Assembly (NCBI RefSeq): GCF_001421765.1
Contig: NZ_LMLA01000002.1
Coordinates: 1 to 64,000, forward strand
DNA from: Sphingomonas sp. Leaf32
GTDB taxonomy: Bacteria > Pseudomonadota > Alphaproteobacteria > Sphingomonadales > Sphingomonadaceae
Direction of reading: 5' to 3'
DNA length: 64,000 nucleotides
Below, one piece after another: positions 1 to 6,500 of the stretch. The notes under the pieces were generated by a model. It worked only from the letters and a program-made list of their open reading frames with translations, searched no databases and was not told where the DNA came from. The position numbers were made by a program, and so were the translations under genes. Position 1 is the stretch's first letter, and the number at the start of each line of letters is the position of its first letter.

Positions 1-54
1 GGCCTCCTTCAGGATGCCGATGATCTGCTCTTCCGAAAACTGCTTCCGCTTCAT
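1..54 (-). CDS. IS3-family transposase OrfA, N-terminal fragment
   Basis: Reading leftward from an ATG at 54, the protein begins M-K-R-K-Q-F-S-E-E-Q-I-I-G-I-L-K-E-A. This is the characteristic start of the helix-turn-helix OrfA of IS3-family elements, which recognises the terminal repeats and is normally fused by frameshift to the DDE recombinase OrfB. Only 18 residues are in the window; the rest lies to the left. I cannot tell whether the element is complete. Confidence 0.8.
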   Translation of the reverse strand, partial: MKRKQFSEEQIIGILKEA

Positions 55-113
55 CTGTCCGTCCCTTTCCGGGGTCGGACTCTAGCTCCAACTGGAGGAA
101 AAAACGGGGGTCA
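1..113 (-). mobile_element. End of an IS3-family insertion sequence
   Basis: This is the left part of an IS3-family element that continues outside the window. The minus strand of positions 1-54 encodes the start of an OrfA transposase. Between that start codon and position 113 lies a terminal segment that, read inward from 113, begins TGACCCCCG followed by a T-run, the usual end of the IS407/IS3 group. The element therefore ends at about 113. The sequence after it is unrelated and continues a truncated gene. The duplication of target bases cannot be checked because the other end is not present. Confidence 0.75.
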
Positions 114-348
114 CGTCACGGATTGTCCTAGCGCCACTGCTGCCGCCAGGAAGCCGGTCGGTCGCATCATTACCCGGCCCGCCAATCGCCAGCCCTCAGC
201 GCCGAACCAGGCAAGCGGCTGGAGCTATCGCAACTGCGGTGAAGCGCGTCGCGCGGGCGCAGCACCCCTGCGTCGGGGGCAACCGGGATACGGCGCTCAC
301 ATGGATGGGGACGGAGACGGGATCGCCTGCGAGCCGATCAGAAGATAG
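114..348 (+). pseudogene. Excalibur calcium-binding domain protein, 5'-truncated by the IS
   Basis: An open frame runs from the IS boundary to a TAG at 346-348. Its last 40 residues form an Excalibur domain: N-C-G-E-A-R-R-A-G, then A-P-L-R-R-G-Q-P-G-Y, then D-G-D-G-D-G-I-A-C-E just before the stop. The paired Cys residues and the D-x-D-x-D-G calcium loop are the family signature. Excalibur domains sit at the C-terminus of secreted proteins, often behind a thermonuclease domain. No start codon is seen between the IS end and the domain, and upstream the frame reads into IS sequence, so I read it as the surviving 3' part of an interrupted gene. Confidence 0.7.
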
Positions 349-358
349 ATACCTTCTC

Positions 359-634
359 ATGGCAGCTTTCGATGATTCGACCGATCCCGCTCTTGGAGCG
401 GCCTGCAATCGCCTTGCGGCATTTTGCGAAGCCTTGCCGGCCGGCGTGATTGTCGACGACGCCTCCGGGCTGACCGAGAGCGATTTGGCCCTGATCCTTC
501 GGAACCTCCACGCCACCCGGCAGCACGTGCCGCTCGAAGAACTCACGATCGAACAGGCGGCAGCACGGTATGCAACCGCGCCATCCAGCACGCCTACTAC
601 CCGGCGATCCCCATGGGCGCGCGATGACGGCTGA
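359..634 (+). CDS. Small hypothetical acidic protein
   Basis: A 91-residue protein from ATG 359. I do not recognise a family. The first 75 residues are acidic and look coding, with D-D-S-T-D-P-A-L and L-T-E-S-D-L-A-L-I-L segments; the C-terminus becomes Ser/Thr/Arg-rich and low in complexity. The frame is open upstream to 239, but that part overlaps the Excalibur remnant in another frame, so I chose ATG 359. Its end overlaps the start of the DUF6961 gene by 11 nt, suggesting an operon. Confidence 0.45.
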   Translation: MAAFDDSTDPALGAACNRLAAFCEALPAGVIVDDASGLTESDLALILRNLHATRQHVPLEELTIEQAAARYATAPSSTPTTRRSPWARDDG

Positions 635-809
635 AGAGGAACGATGGAGCGAAGCAATCCTGGCGGTCCGCATCCACGGCGCCGCCGCGCCCGTTTGGAT
701 CGCAGAGCGGATCGGCGCACTCGCGTTAGCTGGCGATGCAGCAGGGGTCGCGCGGTTCACAGACATGGCAGCGCGGGTAGATGCACTGCGAACGGGAACC
801 CGTCAGTGA
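624..809 (+). CDS. DUF6961-like small protein
   Basis: A 61-residue protein starting M-T-A-E-E-E-R-W. The core, A-P-V-W-I-A-E-R-I-G-A-L-A-L-A-G-D, matches my recollection of the DUF6961 family, a very small family common in sphingomonad phage, plasmid and island genes and of unknown function. The frame is open further upstream, but the family normally starts at the M-T-x-E-E-x-x-W position. It overlaps the upstream gene by 11 nt and its TGA overlaps a GTG start downstream. Confidence 0.7.
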   Translation: MTAEEERWSEAILAVRIHGAAAPVWIAERIGALALAGDAAGVARFTDMAARVDALRTGTRQ

Positions 810-907
810 AAGCGAGGAAGCATTTGCTGTTTTACGCAGAAGCAACCTTGCTCGGGCTCGTAATTGCCATCCCGCTACTGTCTGGCCTGTTCGGTTTCTT
901 TCGTTAG
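806..907 (+). CDS. Putative 33-aa membrane protein
   Basis: A GTG at 806 overlaps the TGA of the DUF6961 gene (GTGA). It opens a 33-residue frame: a basic start (V-K-A-R-K-H), then a hydrophobic helix of about 20 residues containing G-L-V-I-A-I-P-L-L, then F-G-F-F-R. That is the layout of a single-pass inner-membrane miniprotein. Translational coupling to the upstream gene and the clean membrane segment are the support. There is no homology evidence, so it remains tentative. Confidence 0.4.
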   Translation: MKARKHLLFYAEATLLGLVIAIPLLSGLFGFFR

Positions 908-1020
908 ACGCTATCGACGCCGCGAATGTCCTGCGTGAGGCGCAATGCTGACGTCGCGACGATCCGTTAGGGACCAATCGACCTATTGACGTCACATCAG
1001 ACAGGTAGTCGACTGTCGCA

Positions 1021-1040
1021 ATTCGGCCGGGGGGCCGAAT
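1021..1040. promoter_or_regulatory. Perfect 8-bp inverted repeat upstream of a secreted-protein gene
   Basis: ATTCGGCC (1021-1028), four G, then GGCCGAAT (1033-1040). It lies 17 nt before the ATG at 1057. It could be an operator, a leader hairpin close to the ribosome binding site (TGGGGG at about 1046-1051), or a terminator for the upstream small genes. No T-tract follows on the plus strand. Confidence 0.4.
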
Positions 1041-1056
1041 CATATTTGGGGGCTAC

Positions 1057-1647
1057 ATGAAGAAGGCAATCTTGATTGCCGCTGGCGTTATGCTGGTGGC
1101 CAATGCGAACGCGCAGACGGCAACGGTTGCGCCAGCTGCGCCGGCGACGGCAGTCGTCGTTGGTGGCGATGCGTCGATCCTGCGCGCCGGTACGTCCGTC
1201 GTTCTGCGCACGCTCGATGGGCTTACCACCGAAGGTAAGAAACTGAAGGTAGGCCAGCGCTTCAATCTGGAGGTTGCCGAGCCGGTGCAGGTCAACGGCG
1301 TGACCGTCATCCCGGTCGGTGCCCATGCAGTCGGCGAAGTCACCGATGTGCGTAACAAGGGAATGTGGGGCAAGTCGGGACGCATCGGCGCGCGGCTGGT
1401 GTATGTTGAAGCCAATGGTCGTCGGCTGGGCATGTCGGGCCAGGTGGACGATAAGGGCGTGACCGGGACGGCCGGGGTCGTGGGTGCAGTAGTATTGGTG
1501 CCGATTGCTGGGTTCTTCATGACTGGTACGAGCGCACGCATCCCGGCTGGTTCGAACGTGACTGGCTATCTGGATGAAGACGTACCCGTAGCGTTCACCG
1601 GGTCGGCAGCTCCGGCTCCGATGACGGTCCAAACGTCGAGTAAGTGA
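1057..1647 (+). CDS. Secreted hypothetical protein with signal peptide
   Basis: A 196-residue protein. Residues 1-20 are a Sec signal peptide (M-K-K-A-I-L-I-A-A-G-V, cleavage after A-N-A-Q or N-A-N-A). An Ala/Val-rich linker leads to a predicted beta-rich body with G-T-S-V-V-L-R-T-L and V-I-P-V-G-A-H-A-V-G-E-V. This resembles periplasmic TrbI/VirB10-type or SH3-like segments, but I cannot assign a family. A hydrophobic Gly/Val stretch at about 141-156 may be a membrane-associated or buried helix. The gene stands alone, with a hairpin before it and one after it. Confidence 0.7.
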   Translation: MKKAILIAAGVMLVANANAQTATVAPAAPATAVVVGGDASILRAGTSVVLRTLDGLTTEGKKLKVGQRFNLEVAEPVQVNGVTVIPVGAHAVGEVTDVRNKGMWGKSGRIGARLVYVEANGRRLGMSGQVDDKGVTGTAGVVGAVVLVPIAGFFMTGTSARIPAGSNVTGYLDEDVPVAFTGSAAPAPMTVQTSSK

Positions 1648-1653
1648 ATGCCG

Positions 1654-1681
1654 GCGGCTGGCGTAGCGATGCGCCAGCCGC
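1654..1681 (+). terminator. Hairpin after the secreted-protein gene
   Basis: GCGGCTGGCG (1654-1663) and CGCCAGCCGC (1672-1681) form a perfect 10-bp stem with an 8-nt loop, starting 6 nt after the stop. There is no good T-tract, so it may act with Rho or as an RNA-stabilising 3' hairpin. Confidence 0.5.
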
Positions 1682-1736
1682 GACGCGACGCGTGCGCCAA
1701 GACATCGGCACCCACGACACCATCTAGGTAGCACCT

Positions 1737-1931
1737 ATGGGGAACCCAGCGCGCTTCACCGAACAGGACGTCAAACGGGCAATGAAAGGCGCGAAGGCGG
1801 CTGGCTTTACCCGCGTCCGCCTGCACATCGACCCGCTCGGCAACATCGTCATCGATGCTGGTACTGAGCCGATGGAGGATCATAGCTACGTCAGTGCACT
1901 TGATTTGCGCATGTTTGGCGGGTCACGATAG
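1737..1931 (+). CDS. Small phage/island protein of a family found beside integrases
   Basis: A 64-residue protein with the pattern F-T-E-Q-D-V-K-R-A-M-K-G-A-K-A-A-G, then R-L-H-I-D-P-L-G-N-I-V-I-D. Short proteins of this design (an amphipathic helix followed by a beta hairpin around I-D-P-x-G-x-I) are very common immediately upstream of excisionase and integrase genes in alphaproteobacterial prophages. The function is unknown. Here the next gene is an HTH protein, but no integrase follows. Confidence 0.7.
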   Translation: MGNPARFTEQDVKRAMKGAKAAGFTRVRLHIDPLGNIVIDAGTEPMEDHSYVSALDLRMFGGSR

Positions 1932-1955
1932 GTCAGCAGCCATAGCGAGGCCATT

Positions 1956-2243
1956 ATGCCCCCAGCCGTCCAAGACGACGCGCCGCCGAGCCGTTTGCAA
2001 CTTCCCGACTGGCCCCGGCTGATGAGCGTGGGTTACGCTGCGGCCTATTTATCAATATCGAACACAACCTTCCGTACGCTTGGGATAGCTGAGCGGCGTA
2101 TCGGTCGGCGCGTGCTGTACGATCGCAAAGACATTGACCTTTGGGCCGACCGTTTGTCTGAGGACCCGCTAGACGAGAGGCTGCGTTCGGTCGCGGAAGA
2201 GGAGCGCCTGTTTTTTGCACGTCGTCAGCAGGCAAGGCAATGA
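1956..2243 (+). CDS. Excisionase-like helix-turn-helix protein
   Basis: A 95-residue protein. Residues 26-66 read M-S-V-G-Y-A-A-A-Y-L-S-I-S, then R-I-G-R-R-V-L-Y-D-R-K-D-I-D-L-W, the layout of a HTH_17/AlpA winged helix (helix, turn, recognition helix, wing ending D-x-D-x-W). Such proteins bind DNA as excisionases or small activators. The C-terminal 25 residues are charged. It starts 24 nt after the previous gene and is followed 9 nt later by another small gene, so it belongs to a rightward cluster. Confidence 0.7.
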   Translation: MPPAVQDDAPPSRLQLPDWPRLMSVGYAAAYLSISNTTFRTLGIAERRIGRRVLYDRKDIDLWADRLSEDPLDERLRSVAEEERLFFARRQQARQ

Positions 2244-2252
2244 GGCCTGTCG

Positions 2253-2804
2253 ATGGCTGACCGCAATCAGACCAACCGCAAGGGTCGTCGTAAGCTGTGG
2301 CGGAACATGCAAACGGCTTACGAGATCAGGGACGCTCGTATCGTAGGGGCCGTCGACGGCGGCGGCGCTCTTGTCGAAACGCGGGACGTCATATTCAAAG
2401 AAGGCCGCGTACCACTCATCAAGGGGTCAAATGCCGACCATTCACCAGCTTTGGAATACATGGCGGGGTTCGCCGAGCCGGCGGTTAGCGATGATCCCCA
2501 GGCGTCCGCATTCAACACGGCACGGATCGTAATAGCAGGCACCCATGCGATAGGGCGGATCGAGATCCGGGGCCAAGGCTGGATCGGGTACGACGAGTGT
2601 GGCTTGCTGGCCGGATGGTTTGAAAATCCACCGGCTATATTGATCGATGCGGAGAACTGCGAGCGGCCTCGAATGGATCCGACTCCCGCGCTGTCGCGCG
2701 AGGTGCTTTCGATATTGGACGGCACCGCGCCAGAATATTCAGAGCCGAATCCGTCAGCCGAATACCTCTCTGCGGTACGCGGCATCGAACTGAAACGTCA
2801 GTAG
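2253..2804 (+). CDS. Hypothetical protein
   Basis: A 183-residue soluble protein with no recognised family. The N-terminus is basic (R-K-G-R-R-K-L-W-R). The centre is beta-rich, with I-V-G-A-V-D-G-G-G-A-L and I-G-R-I-E-I-R-G-Q-G-W-I-G-Y-D-E-C-G. The C-terminal 50 residues are Pro-rich. ATG 2253 follows a GAGG at about 2242. It lies between two HTH genes and has no signal peptide or membrane segment. Confidence 0.6.
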   Translation: MADRNQTNRKGRRKLWRNMQTAYEIRDARIVGAVDGGGALVETRDVIFKEGRVPLIKGSNADHSPALEYMAGFAEPAVSDDPQASAFNTARIVIAGTHAIGRIEIRGQGWIGYDECGLLAGWFENPPAILIDAENCERPRMDPTPALSREVLSILDGTAPEYSEPNPSAEYLSAVRGIELKRQ

Positions 2805-2811
2805 GATTGCG

Positions 2812-3111
2812 ATGTCGGACGAACCCAAACTACGATCGCCCCGCTCCATACAGGGCCAGCGCTGGCCCTCATTGATGACCGAGAGAACGGCCGCCGCCTA
2901 TCTCGACGGATCAGTAGCGCTGCTGGAGAAGCAGGTTTCCAAGGGCATCATGCCCATTCCGATCTTTTACGACGGCAAGCCTATGTGGCAGAAAGAGGCG
3001 ATCGACCTCGCCTTGGCGCGGCTGGCCGGCGAGGTGGCGCCTGACTGGCGCGACAAGTCGCCGTTGCATCATCCCGAACTTGCCAAACCGAAGCCGAAGC
3101 GGCGTTGGTAG
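2812..3111 (+). CDS. Excisionase-like helix-turn-helix protein, second copy
   Basis: A 99-residue protein. Residues 20-63 contain L-M-T-E-R-T-A-A-A-Y-L-D-G-S, then F-Y-D-G-K-P-M-W-Q-K-E-A-I-D-L-A-L, again a MerR/AlpA-like winged helix in which the recognition segment is unusual. The C-terminus is Lys/Pro/Arg-rich (K-P-K-P-K-R-R-W). It starts 7 nt after the previous gene. With 1956-2243 it makes two small DNA-binding proteins in one cluster; they are only distantly alike. Confidence 0.6.
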   Translation: MSDEPKLRSPRSIQGQRWPSLMTERTAAAYLDGSVALLEKQVSKGIMPIPIFYDGKPMWQKEAIDLALARLAGEVAPDWRDKSPLHHPELAKPKPKRRW

Positions 3112-3204
3112 GCTGGGTAGCTATGACTGATATAGCCGGAATCCGTGTCCTTTGAAGCGCAAGGCGGCTGGCTGATCGTCATAGATCCGGATACGTCAGG
3201 AACC

Positions 3205-3768
3205 ATGACGCGAGATGAAGTGCTTCAATGCTTGCTTACAGGCCTAGGTGGCGGGGTTTCTGGATGCGGCTTCGCAGCCCTCCTGCTCAGCGGCTTCAAG
3301 TCTGACGATGTGTTCGCATTCGGCGGCGCGTTAGTTGGAGCGGCTGCCGCTGTTGGCGGCGGTGCGTGGCTAGCAGACCGAACAGCGAAAGCTACGCTAC
3401 GCAGAGAAACTGGCATCCTGACCGACGAATGCATTCGCCTGCTTGCAGCCGTCGAGCAGAGTATTGCTTTACTGCCCGAGGATCAATCGAAGCCTTGGCC
3501 GACGGGATTCAAACCGTCGCTGCACCACCTGAACGACATCGCCATTGAGGTTCCAGCCATCTTCCGGGAGGCAATTGCTAAGTCAATTGCTCTCGATTTT
3601 CGTCAGCGCGTGAAGGTCATAAAGGCCGAAGGTGCTGTTCTCGCATTCGCGACGTTCCATCAGGACGCGTTCAGTGATTACGAGCTACCGCCACAGGATG
3701 AACGAGACTGGCCATCAACGTTGCAACACCTTCGGGAAAGCCTGACCGAGATGCAGCAGTCGCTGTAG
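3205..3768 (+). CDS. Membrane-anchored hypothetical protein
   Basis: A 187-residue protein. Two hydrophobic helices at about residues 10-29 and 36-54 are Gly/Ala-rich (G-A-L-V-G-A-A-A-A-V-G-G-G-A). A cytosolic domain of about 130 residues follows, with helical, charged sequence including E-T-G-I-L-T-D-E-C-I-R-L. No family recognised. I prefer ATG 3205 because AGGA sits just before it. The frame also extends to a GTG at 3145, which would add 20 residues. Confidence 0.5.
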   Translation: MTRDEVLQCLLTGLGGGVSGCGFAALLLSGFKSDDVFAFGGALVGAAAAVGGGAWLADRTAKATLRRETGILTDECIRLLAAVEQSIALLPEDQSKPWPTGFKPSLHHLNDIAIEVPAIFREAIAKSIALDFRQRVKVIKAEGAVLAFATFHQDAFSDYELPPQDERDWPSTLQHLRESLTEMQQSL

Positions 3769-3857
3769 CCTTGGAGCGGCCTTAAGATTCCAAGTCAGTT
3801 CGACTTGCTTCAACAGGGTTTACCCTGCGACGACACATTGCATGGAACAGTTCGACC

Positions 3858-3923
3858 GTTCGAACAGGGTCGGTATCGGGCAAATCGGACCCTCTCGGCG
3901 CAGGGTCTAGAGCCTGTTCGAAC
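3858..3923. repeat. 11-bp inverted repeat with overlapping direct repeats in a convergent gap
   Basis: GTTCGAACAGG (3858-3868) and CCTGTTCGAAC (3913-3923) are exact reverse complements 44 nt apart. Each contains the palindrome GTTCGAAC. GAACAGTTCG is also directly repeated at 3845-3854 and 3920-3929. The block lies between the converging genes ending at 3768 and 3932. It may be a terminator-like cruciform or a protein-binding site. Confidence 0.5.
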
Positions 3924-3931
3924 AGTTCGGC

Positions 3932-4420
3932 CTAATGGCGGTACGACTTGCTCGCGTAGGATCGGTCGGCTTGATCCTGAACAACGACCCGAACGCCTCG
4001 GACGCGCGGGCCATCCCACAAGGCGCGGTGGGCATCGAGCGGGACCCACACGACTAGCGATTGCCCCGGCTCCAATGTCGCCGGCATGTCGGGCGCGATA
4101 ATCGTTTCGGCTGGTAAACGAACAAGCATCCGGCCCCCGCTATGCCAAGGGCTGATCGAGCCGCGCCAGTATCGCAGGCGGTCGCCGAAGGTCTGCGGCT
4201 CCAATAGAAGCTGGATGAACGCCGATTGCAGATAGGCTTTCGTCGCGCCGCGGTTCGATACGTTCACGCGGACGAACTGTCCGACTGGTTCGAAGCCTTG
4301 CCCGTTGTAGGCAGGGACTGTCGTAAGGATCAGCTTCGGGTGCGCCGCGCGCCACTGCCGGAACGCAACGATGCTGCTTAGGGCCGCGCCATACAGGCCG
4401 ATGATCTCCGTTACCTTCAC
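3932..4420 (-). CDS. Hypothetical protein with N-terminal membrane helix
   Basis: A 162-residue protein. The N-terminal 20 residues form one short hydrophobic helix (I-I-G-L-Y-G-A-A-L-S-S-I-V-A-F). The rest looks like an immunoglobulin-like beta-sandwich: F-V-R-V-N-V-S-N-R-G-A-T-K-A-Y is the pattern seen in beta-sandwich tail and envelope proteins, and T-L-E-P-G-Q-S-L-V-V-W-V a typical late strand. No named family. It starts 10 nt after the SRAP gene on the same strand, so the two are probably co-transcribed. Confidence 0.6.
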   Translation of the reverse strand: MKVTEIIGLYGAALSSIVAFRQWRAAHPKLILTTVPAYNGQGFEPVGQFVRVNVSNRGATKAYLQSAFIQLLLEPQTFGDRLRYWRGSISPWHSGGRMLVRLPAETIIAPDMPATLEPGQSLVVWVPLDAHRALWDGPRVRGVRVVVQDQADRSYASKSYRH

Positions 4421-4430
4421 GCGCCGGCCC

Positions 4431-5057
4431 TCACCCCTTCCGCGTTGGGAACACCGGGCCGCGCATCGTCATGGCGTCCGCATCATAGGGCCGTTGCAGA
4501 GCGGTCACCTCGTCGTAGCCGCCGCGCAACCACGCCTCGCAATCCTCTGGCCGCAGTATCGTTATCATGGCCTTGGGGTGGATCGGCGCGACCAGCTCGT
4601 TCGGATCGCACGTCACCATCGTAAAGCACGCGCCCTCGGCGGTCTGTTGCCAGAACCCGGCAACGGCGAACGTCGTCTGGTCGGTGACGCTGAACCACAT
4701 TTCGCCTTTCAGCGCCGGCTTGCCGTCGCCCAAGTCGTGCTTGTCCGGCGTCCATTCGCAAAACTCAGTCAGCGGGATCAGGCAGCGGTTCACCGGGTCC
4801 GCCGCCAGCTTGCGCCACTGCGGCAGCTTGAGGTTGCGGACGTTGGTCATTGGCCACGCGGCCTGACCGCCCAGCAAGTCCCACGCCATCACGTCCCAGC
4901 CCCGTTCCCCGTCCTGATCGCGGATGACGTAAGCCCGCCCCTTCGGGCGTAACTCTTGCGGATCGAACCGGTTGTCGCGGGGGCGTTCGCCGAACAGTTT
5001 GCCGGTCGAGCCGAAGAGGGTTTCCGGTTCCCCGGCGAATCGAGCGCGGTTGCACAT
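4431..5057 (-). CDS. SOS response-associated peptidase (SRAP/HMCES/YedK family)
   Basis: SRAP proteins form a thiazolidine crosslink between their N-terminal cysteine and abasic sites in single-stranded DNA, protecting them during replication. The protein (208 residues) must start at ATG 5057 so that M-C-N-R places the catalytic cysteine at position 2 after methionine removal; the frame is open 12 codons upstream. Asn75 (T-N-V-R-N), Glu101 (R-C-L-I-P-L-T-E-F-C-E-W) and His160 (A-P-I-H-P-K-A-M) match the remaining active-site positions. The usual F-Y-E-W is F-C-E-W here. Phages and islands often carry such genes; this copy lies in a phage-derived region beside an unknown membrane protein. Confidence 0.9.
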   Translation of the reverse strand: MCNRARFAGEPETLFGSTGKLFGERPRDNRFDPQELRPKGRAYVIRDQDGERGWDVMAWDLLGGQAAWPMTNVRNLKLPQWRKLAADPVNRCLIPLTEFCEWTPDKHDLGDGKPALKGEMWFSVTDQTTFAVAGFWQQTAEGACFTMVTCDPNELVAPIHPKAMITILRPEDCEAWLRGGYDEVTALQRPYDADAMTMRGPVFPTRKG

Positions 5058-5170
5058 GGAGGGCAGGGTAGGCGGCTGGTCGGCGCCGGCCAAGGCTTTG
5101 CGTTCGCGGATAACTCCTGCCCAAGGCGGGGGTGCGCGACCTTGACGTTGGTCAACGCGGCGGCGACCAT

Positions 5171-5734
5171 ATGGCCATGGATAAGCCCGAGACTTTTAAG
5201 GATACGAACCCTGCCGCCACTATCATCGCGGACAATATATTGGCGGCTGACACGGCTTCTTTCGCGCGAATAATTCAGCGGCGGAACGAACTGGGTGACA
5301 AAATCCGGTTCGGTGTGATCGCGCTCAATTCTGGTTCGCTGCTCTCGTTGGCGGCGCTGATGGGCGCGAGAGGTGAGGCATCAAACTGGTTGCAATTAGA
5401 TGCGCCGCACGCGCGCCTTGCCGCCGTCGCGTTTGTTGCTGGGGTTGTCGGCGCAAGCATCGCCCCGTTTTTCGATCATCTAAAGCTTACGCATGAAGCG
5501 GCCGACGCCTACGCCCGCATGAGTGCGGCCCGGTCGGTTGCAATTACTCAAGCGGAGATAGTGACAGACCGAAACAAGGTGCTTCGTCAGACGGCAATGG
5601 AGCGATACTTGGCGTTACCTCTTGTTGATTTTCAGACTTCAACGAAGGCGATCGCCTGTCAGAACGTCGGTGTAGGTGGCTGGCTTGTTGGCGCTGTGAT
5701 CGTCGCCGGCCACCTCGTTGGGTTCTTTCGATAG
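5171..5734 (+). CDS. Hypothetical membrane protein
   Basis: A 187-residue protein with two hydrophobic helices in the middle (about residues 46-66 and 79-101, the latter V-A-F-V-A-G-V-V-G-A-S-I-A-P-F-F) and one at the C-terminus (G-G-W-L-V-G-A-V-I-V-A-G-H-L-V-G-F). The first 45 residues are soluble. I chose ATG 5171 (M-A-M-D-K-P-E-T); the frame is open to 5132. Its N-terminal half has a plan seen in phage and island proteins with a soluble helix before a membrane hairpin, but I cannot name the family. It is divergent from the SRAP gene. Confidence 0.6.
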   Translation: MAMDKPETFKDTNPAATIIADNILAADTASFARIIQRRNELGDKIRFGVIALNSGSLLSLAALMGARGEASNWLQLDAPHARLAAVAFVAGVVGASIAPFFDHLKLTHEAADAYARMSAARSVAITQAEIVTDRNKVLRQTAMERYLALPLVDFQTSTKAIACQNVGVGGWLVGAVIVAGHLVGFFR

Positions 5735-5735
5735 A

Positions 5736-5766
5736 AGGGGCGACGCCACTGAATGCCGTCGCCCCT
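5736..5766. terminator. Bidirectional hairpin between convergent genes
   Basis: AGGGGCGACG (5736-5745) and CGTCGCCCCT (5757-5766) form a perfect 10-bp stem with an 11-nt loop. It starts 2 nt after the stop of the rightward gene and ends 29 nt before the stop of the leftward one. It lacks a T-tract, but its position suits a shared terminator. Confidence 0.6.
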
Positions 5767-5794
5767 CCAATTGCTTGATGATCGAGCCGGGCTG

Positions 5795-6388
5795 CTATCC
5801 ATTGGCCTCTAGCGTCACGATCGCGGACGCAATCAGCCGGGCCGGCGTGTCGTCAATGTCGCCGATCTGTTCGGCCAATTCAGCGTTGCTTTGGTGAAGC
5901 GCCAGCCGAACGAACCGGTCCCGGTGCAGCCCGACCAGTGCGCGGCGCAGCTTCACCGCTACCCCAGCCTTGGTGCGTGCATCGGTGTTCAGTAGAACGG
6001 TATCCGCCACGTCCATGCGGGCGGTGCTGGTGGCCATGTCCTGTGGGCCGTTGCTGGCCCGATAGCTCAAGGTGAGCGCGGCCATGTAATCTCGCCACGC
6101 ATTGCGCAAGCCAGCGTCGTCGCTGTCGATGTGTCGCAAATCGTCCAGGATGATTGCGCGGCGTTCCGGCGAAATGTCGCCCTCGGCAAACATGGCCTCG
6201 AGCTTCAAACCCAGCGCGTGAGAGTTCGGCGCAGGGGTCGCGATCAGGTTGGTAAGCGCGGTCTGATAGTCCAGCGCGTCGCCGCGCTTCTTGGCGTCCT
6301 GTGCGAAGCGGAAAGCCTGTAGCGCGCCCTCCCATGCTGCGCTGTCGCTTGTCGGTGGCTTGGGTGTCGGTATGTTGTCGTGTGTCAT
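5795..6388 (-). CDS. Hypothetical helical protein
   Basis: A 197-residue soluble, helix-rich protein without a recognised family. It begins M-T-H-D-N-I-P-T-P-K-P-P and carries L-R-N-A-W-R-D-Y-M-A-A-L-T and V-G-L-H-R-D-R-F-V-R-L-A-L-H segments. ATG 6388 has a GAGGG about 8 nt upstream; a frame extension to 6433 is rejected because it lacks a comparable site. It lies downstream of the leftward phage operon but is separated from it by a terminator-like hairpin. Confidence 0.6.
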   Translation of the reverse strand: MTHDNIPTPKPPTSDSAAWEGALQAFRFAQDAKKRGDALDYQTALTNLIATPAPNSHALGLKLEAMFAEGDISPERRAIILDDLRHIDSDDAGLRNAWRDYMAALTLSYRASNGPQDMATSTARMDVADTVLLNTDARTKAGVAVKLRRALVGLHRDRFVRLALHQSNAELAEQIGDIDDTPARLIASAIVTLEANG

Positions 6389-6467
6389 GGCTGGCCCTCT
6401 AACTGGCTGTGATAGGACCGGGCGGGGGCGCAATCCCTGCTCGGTCCACCCGCTGACGCGGCTAGAA

Positions 6468-6489
6468 GGGCGGCAACGTGTCGCCGCCC
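6468..6489 (-). terminator. Terminator of the leftward phage operon
   Basis: On the minus strand, GGGCGGC and GCCGCCC form a 7-bp GC stem with an 8-nt loop, followed by TTCT. It starts 11 nt after the stop of the gene ending at 6501. It fits the end of the operon that starts at 9384. Confidence 0.5.
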
Positions 6490-6500
6490 CTCAGGTCGTG

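Noticed and set aside
1-200. Left att copy of the tRNA-Thr 3' end
   Set aside because: No match to the tRNA 3' sequence in the first kilobases; if the island uses this tRNA, the other copy is outside the window.
196-766. Two minus-strand frames (174 and 142 codons) at the left end
   Set aside because: They cover the Excalibur remnant and the DUF6961 gene, both recognisable on the plus strand; their products are Arg/Ser-rich.
5058-5170. SOS (LexA) box upstream of the SRAP gene
   Set aside because: No GTTC-N7-GTTC direct repeat typical of alphaproteobacteria is present in the gap.
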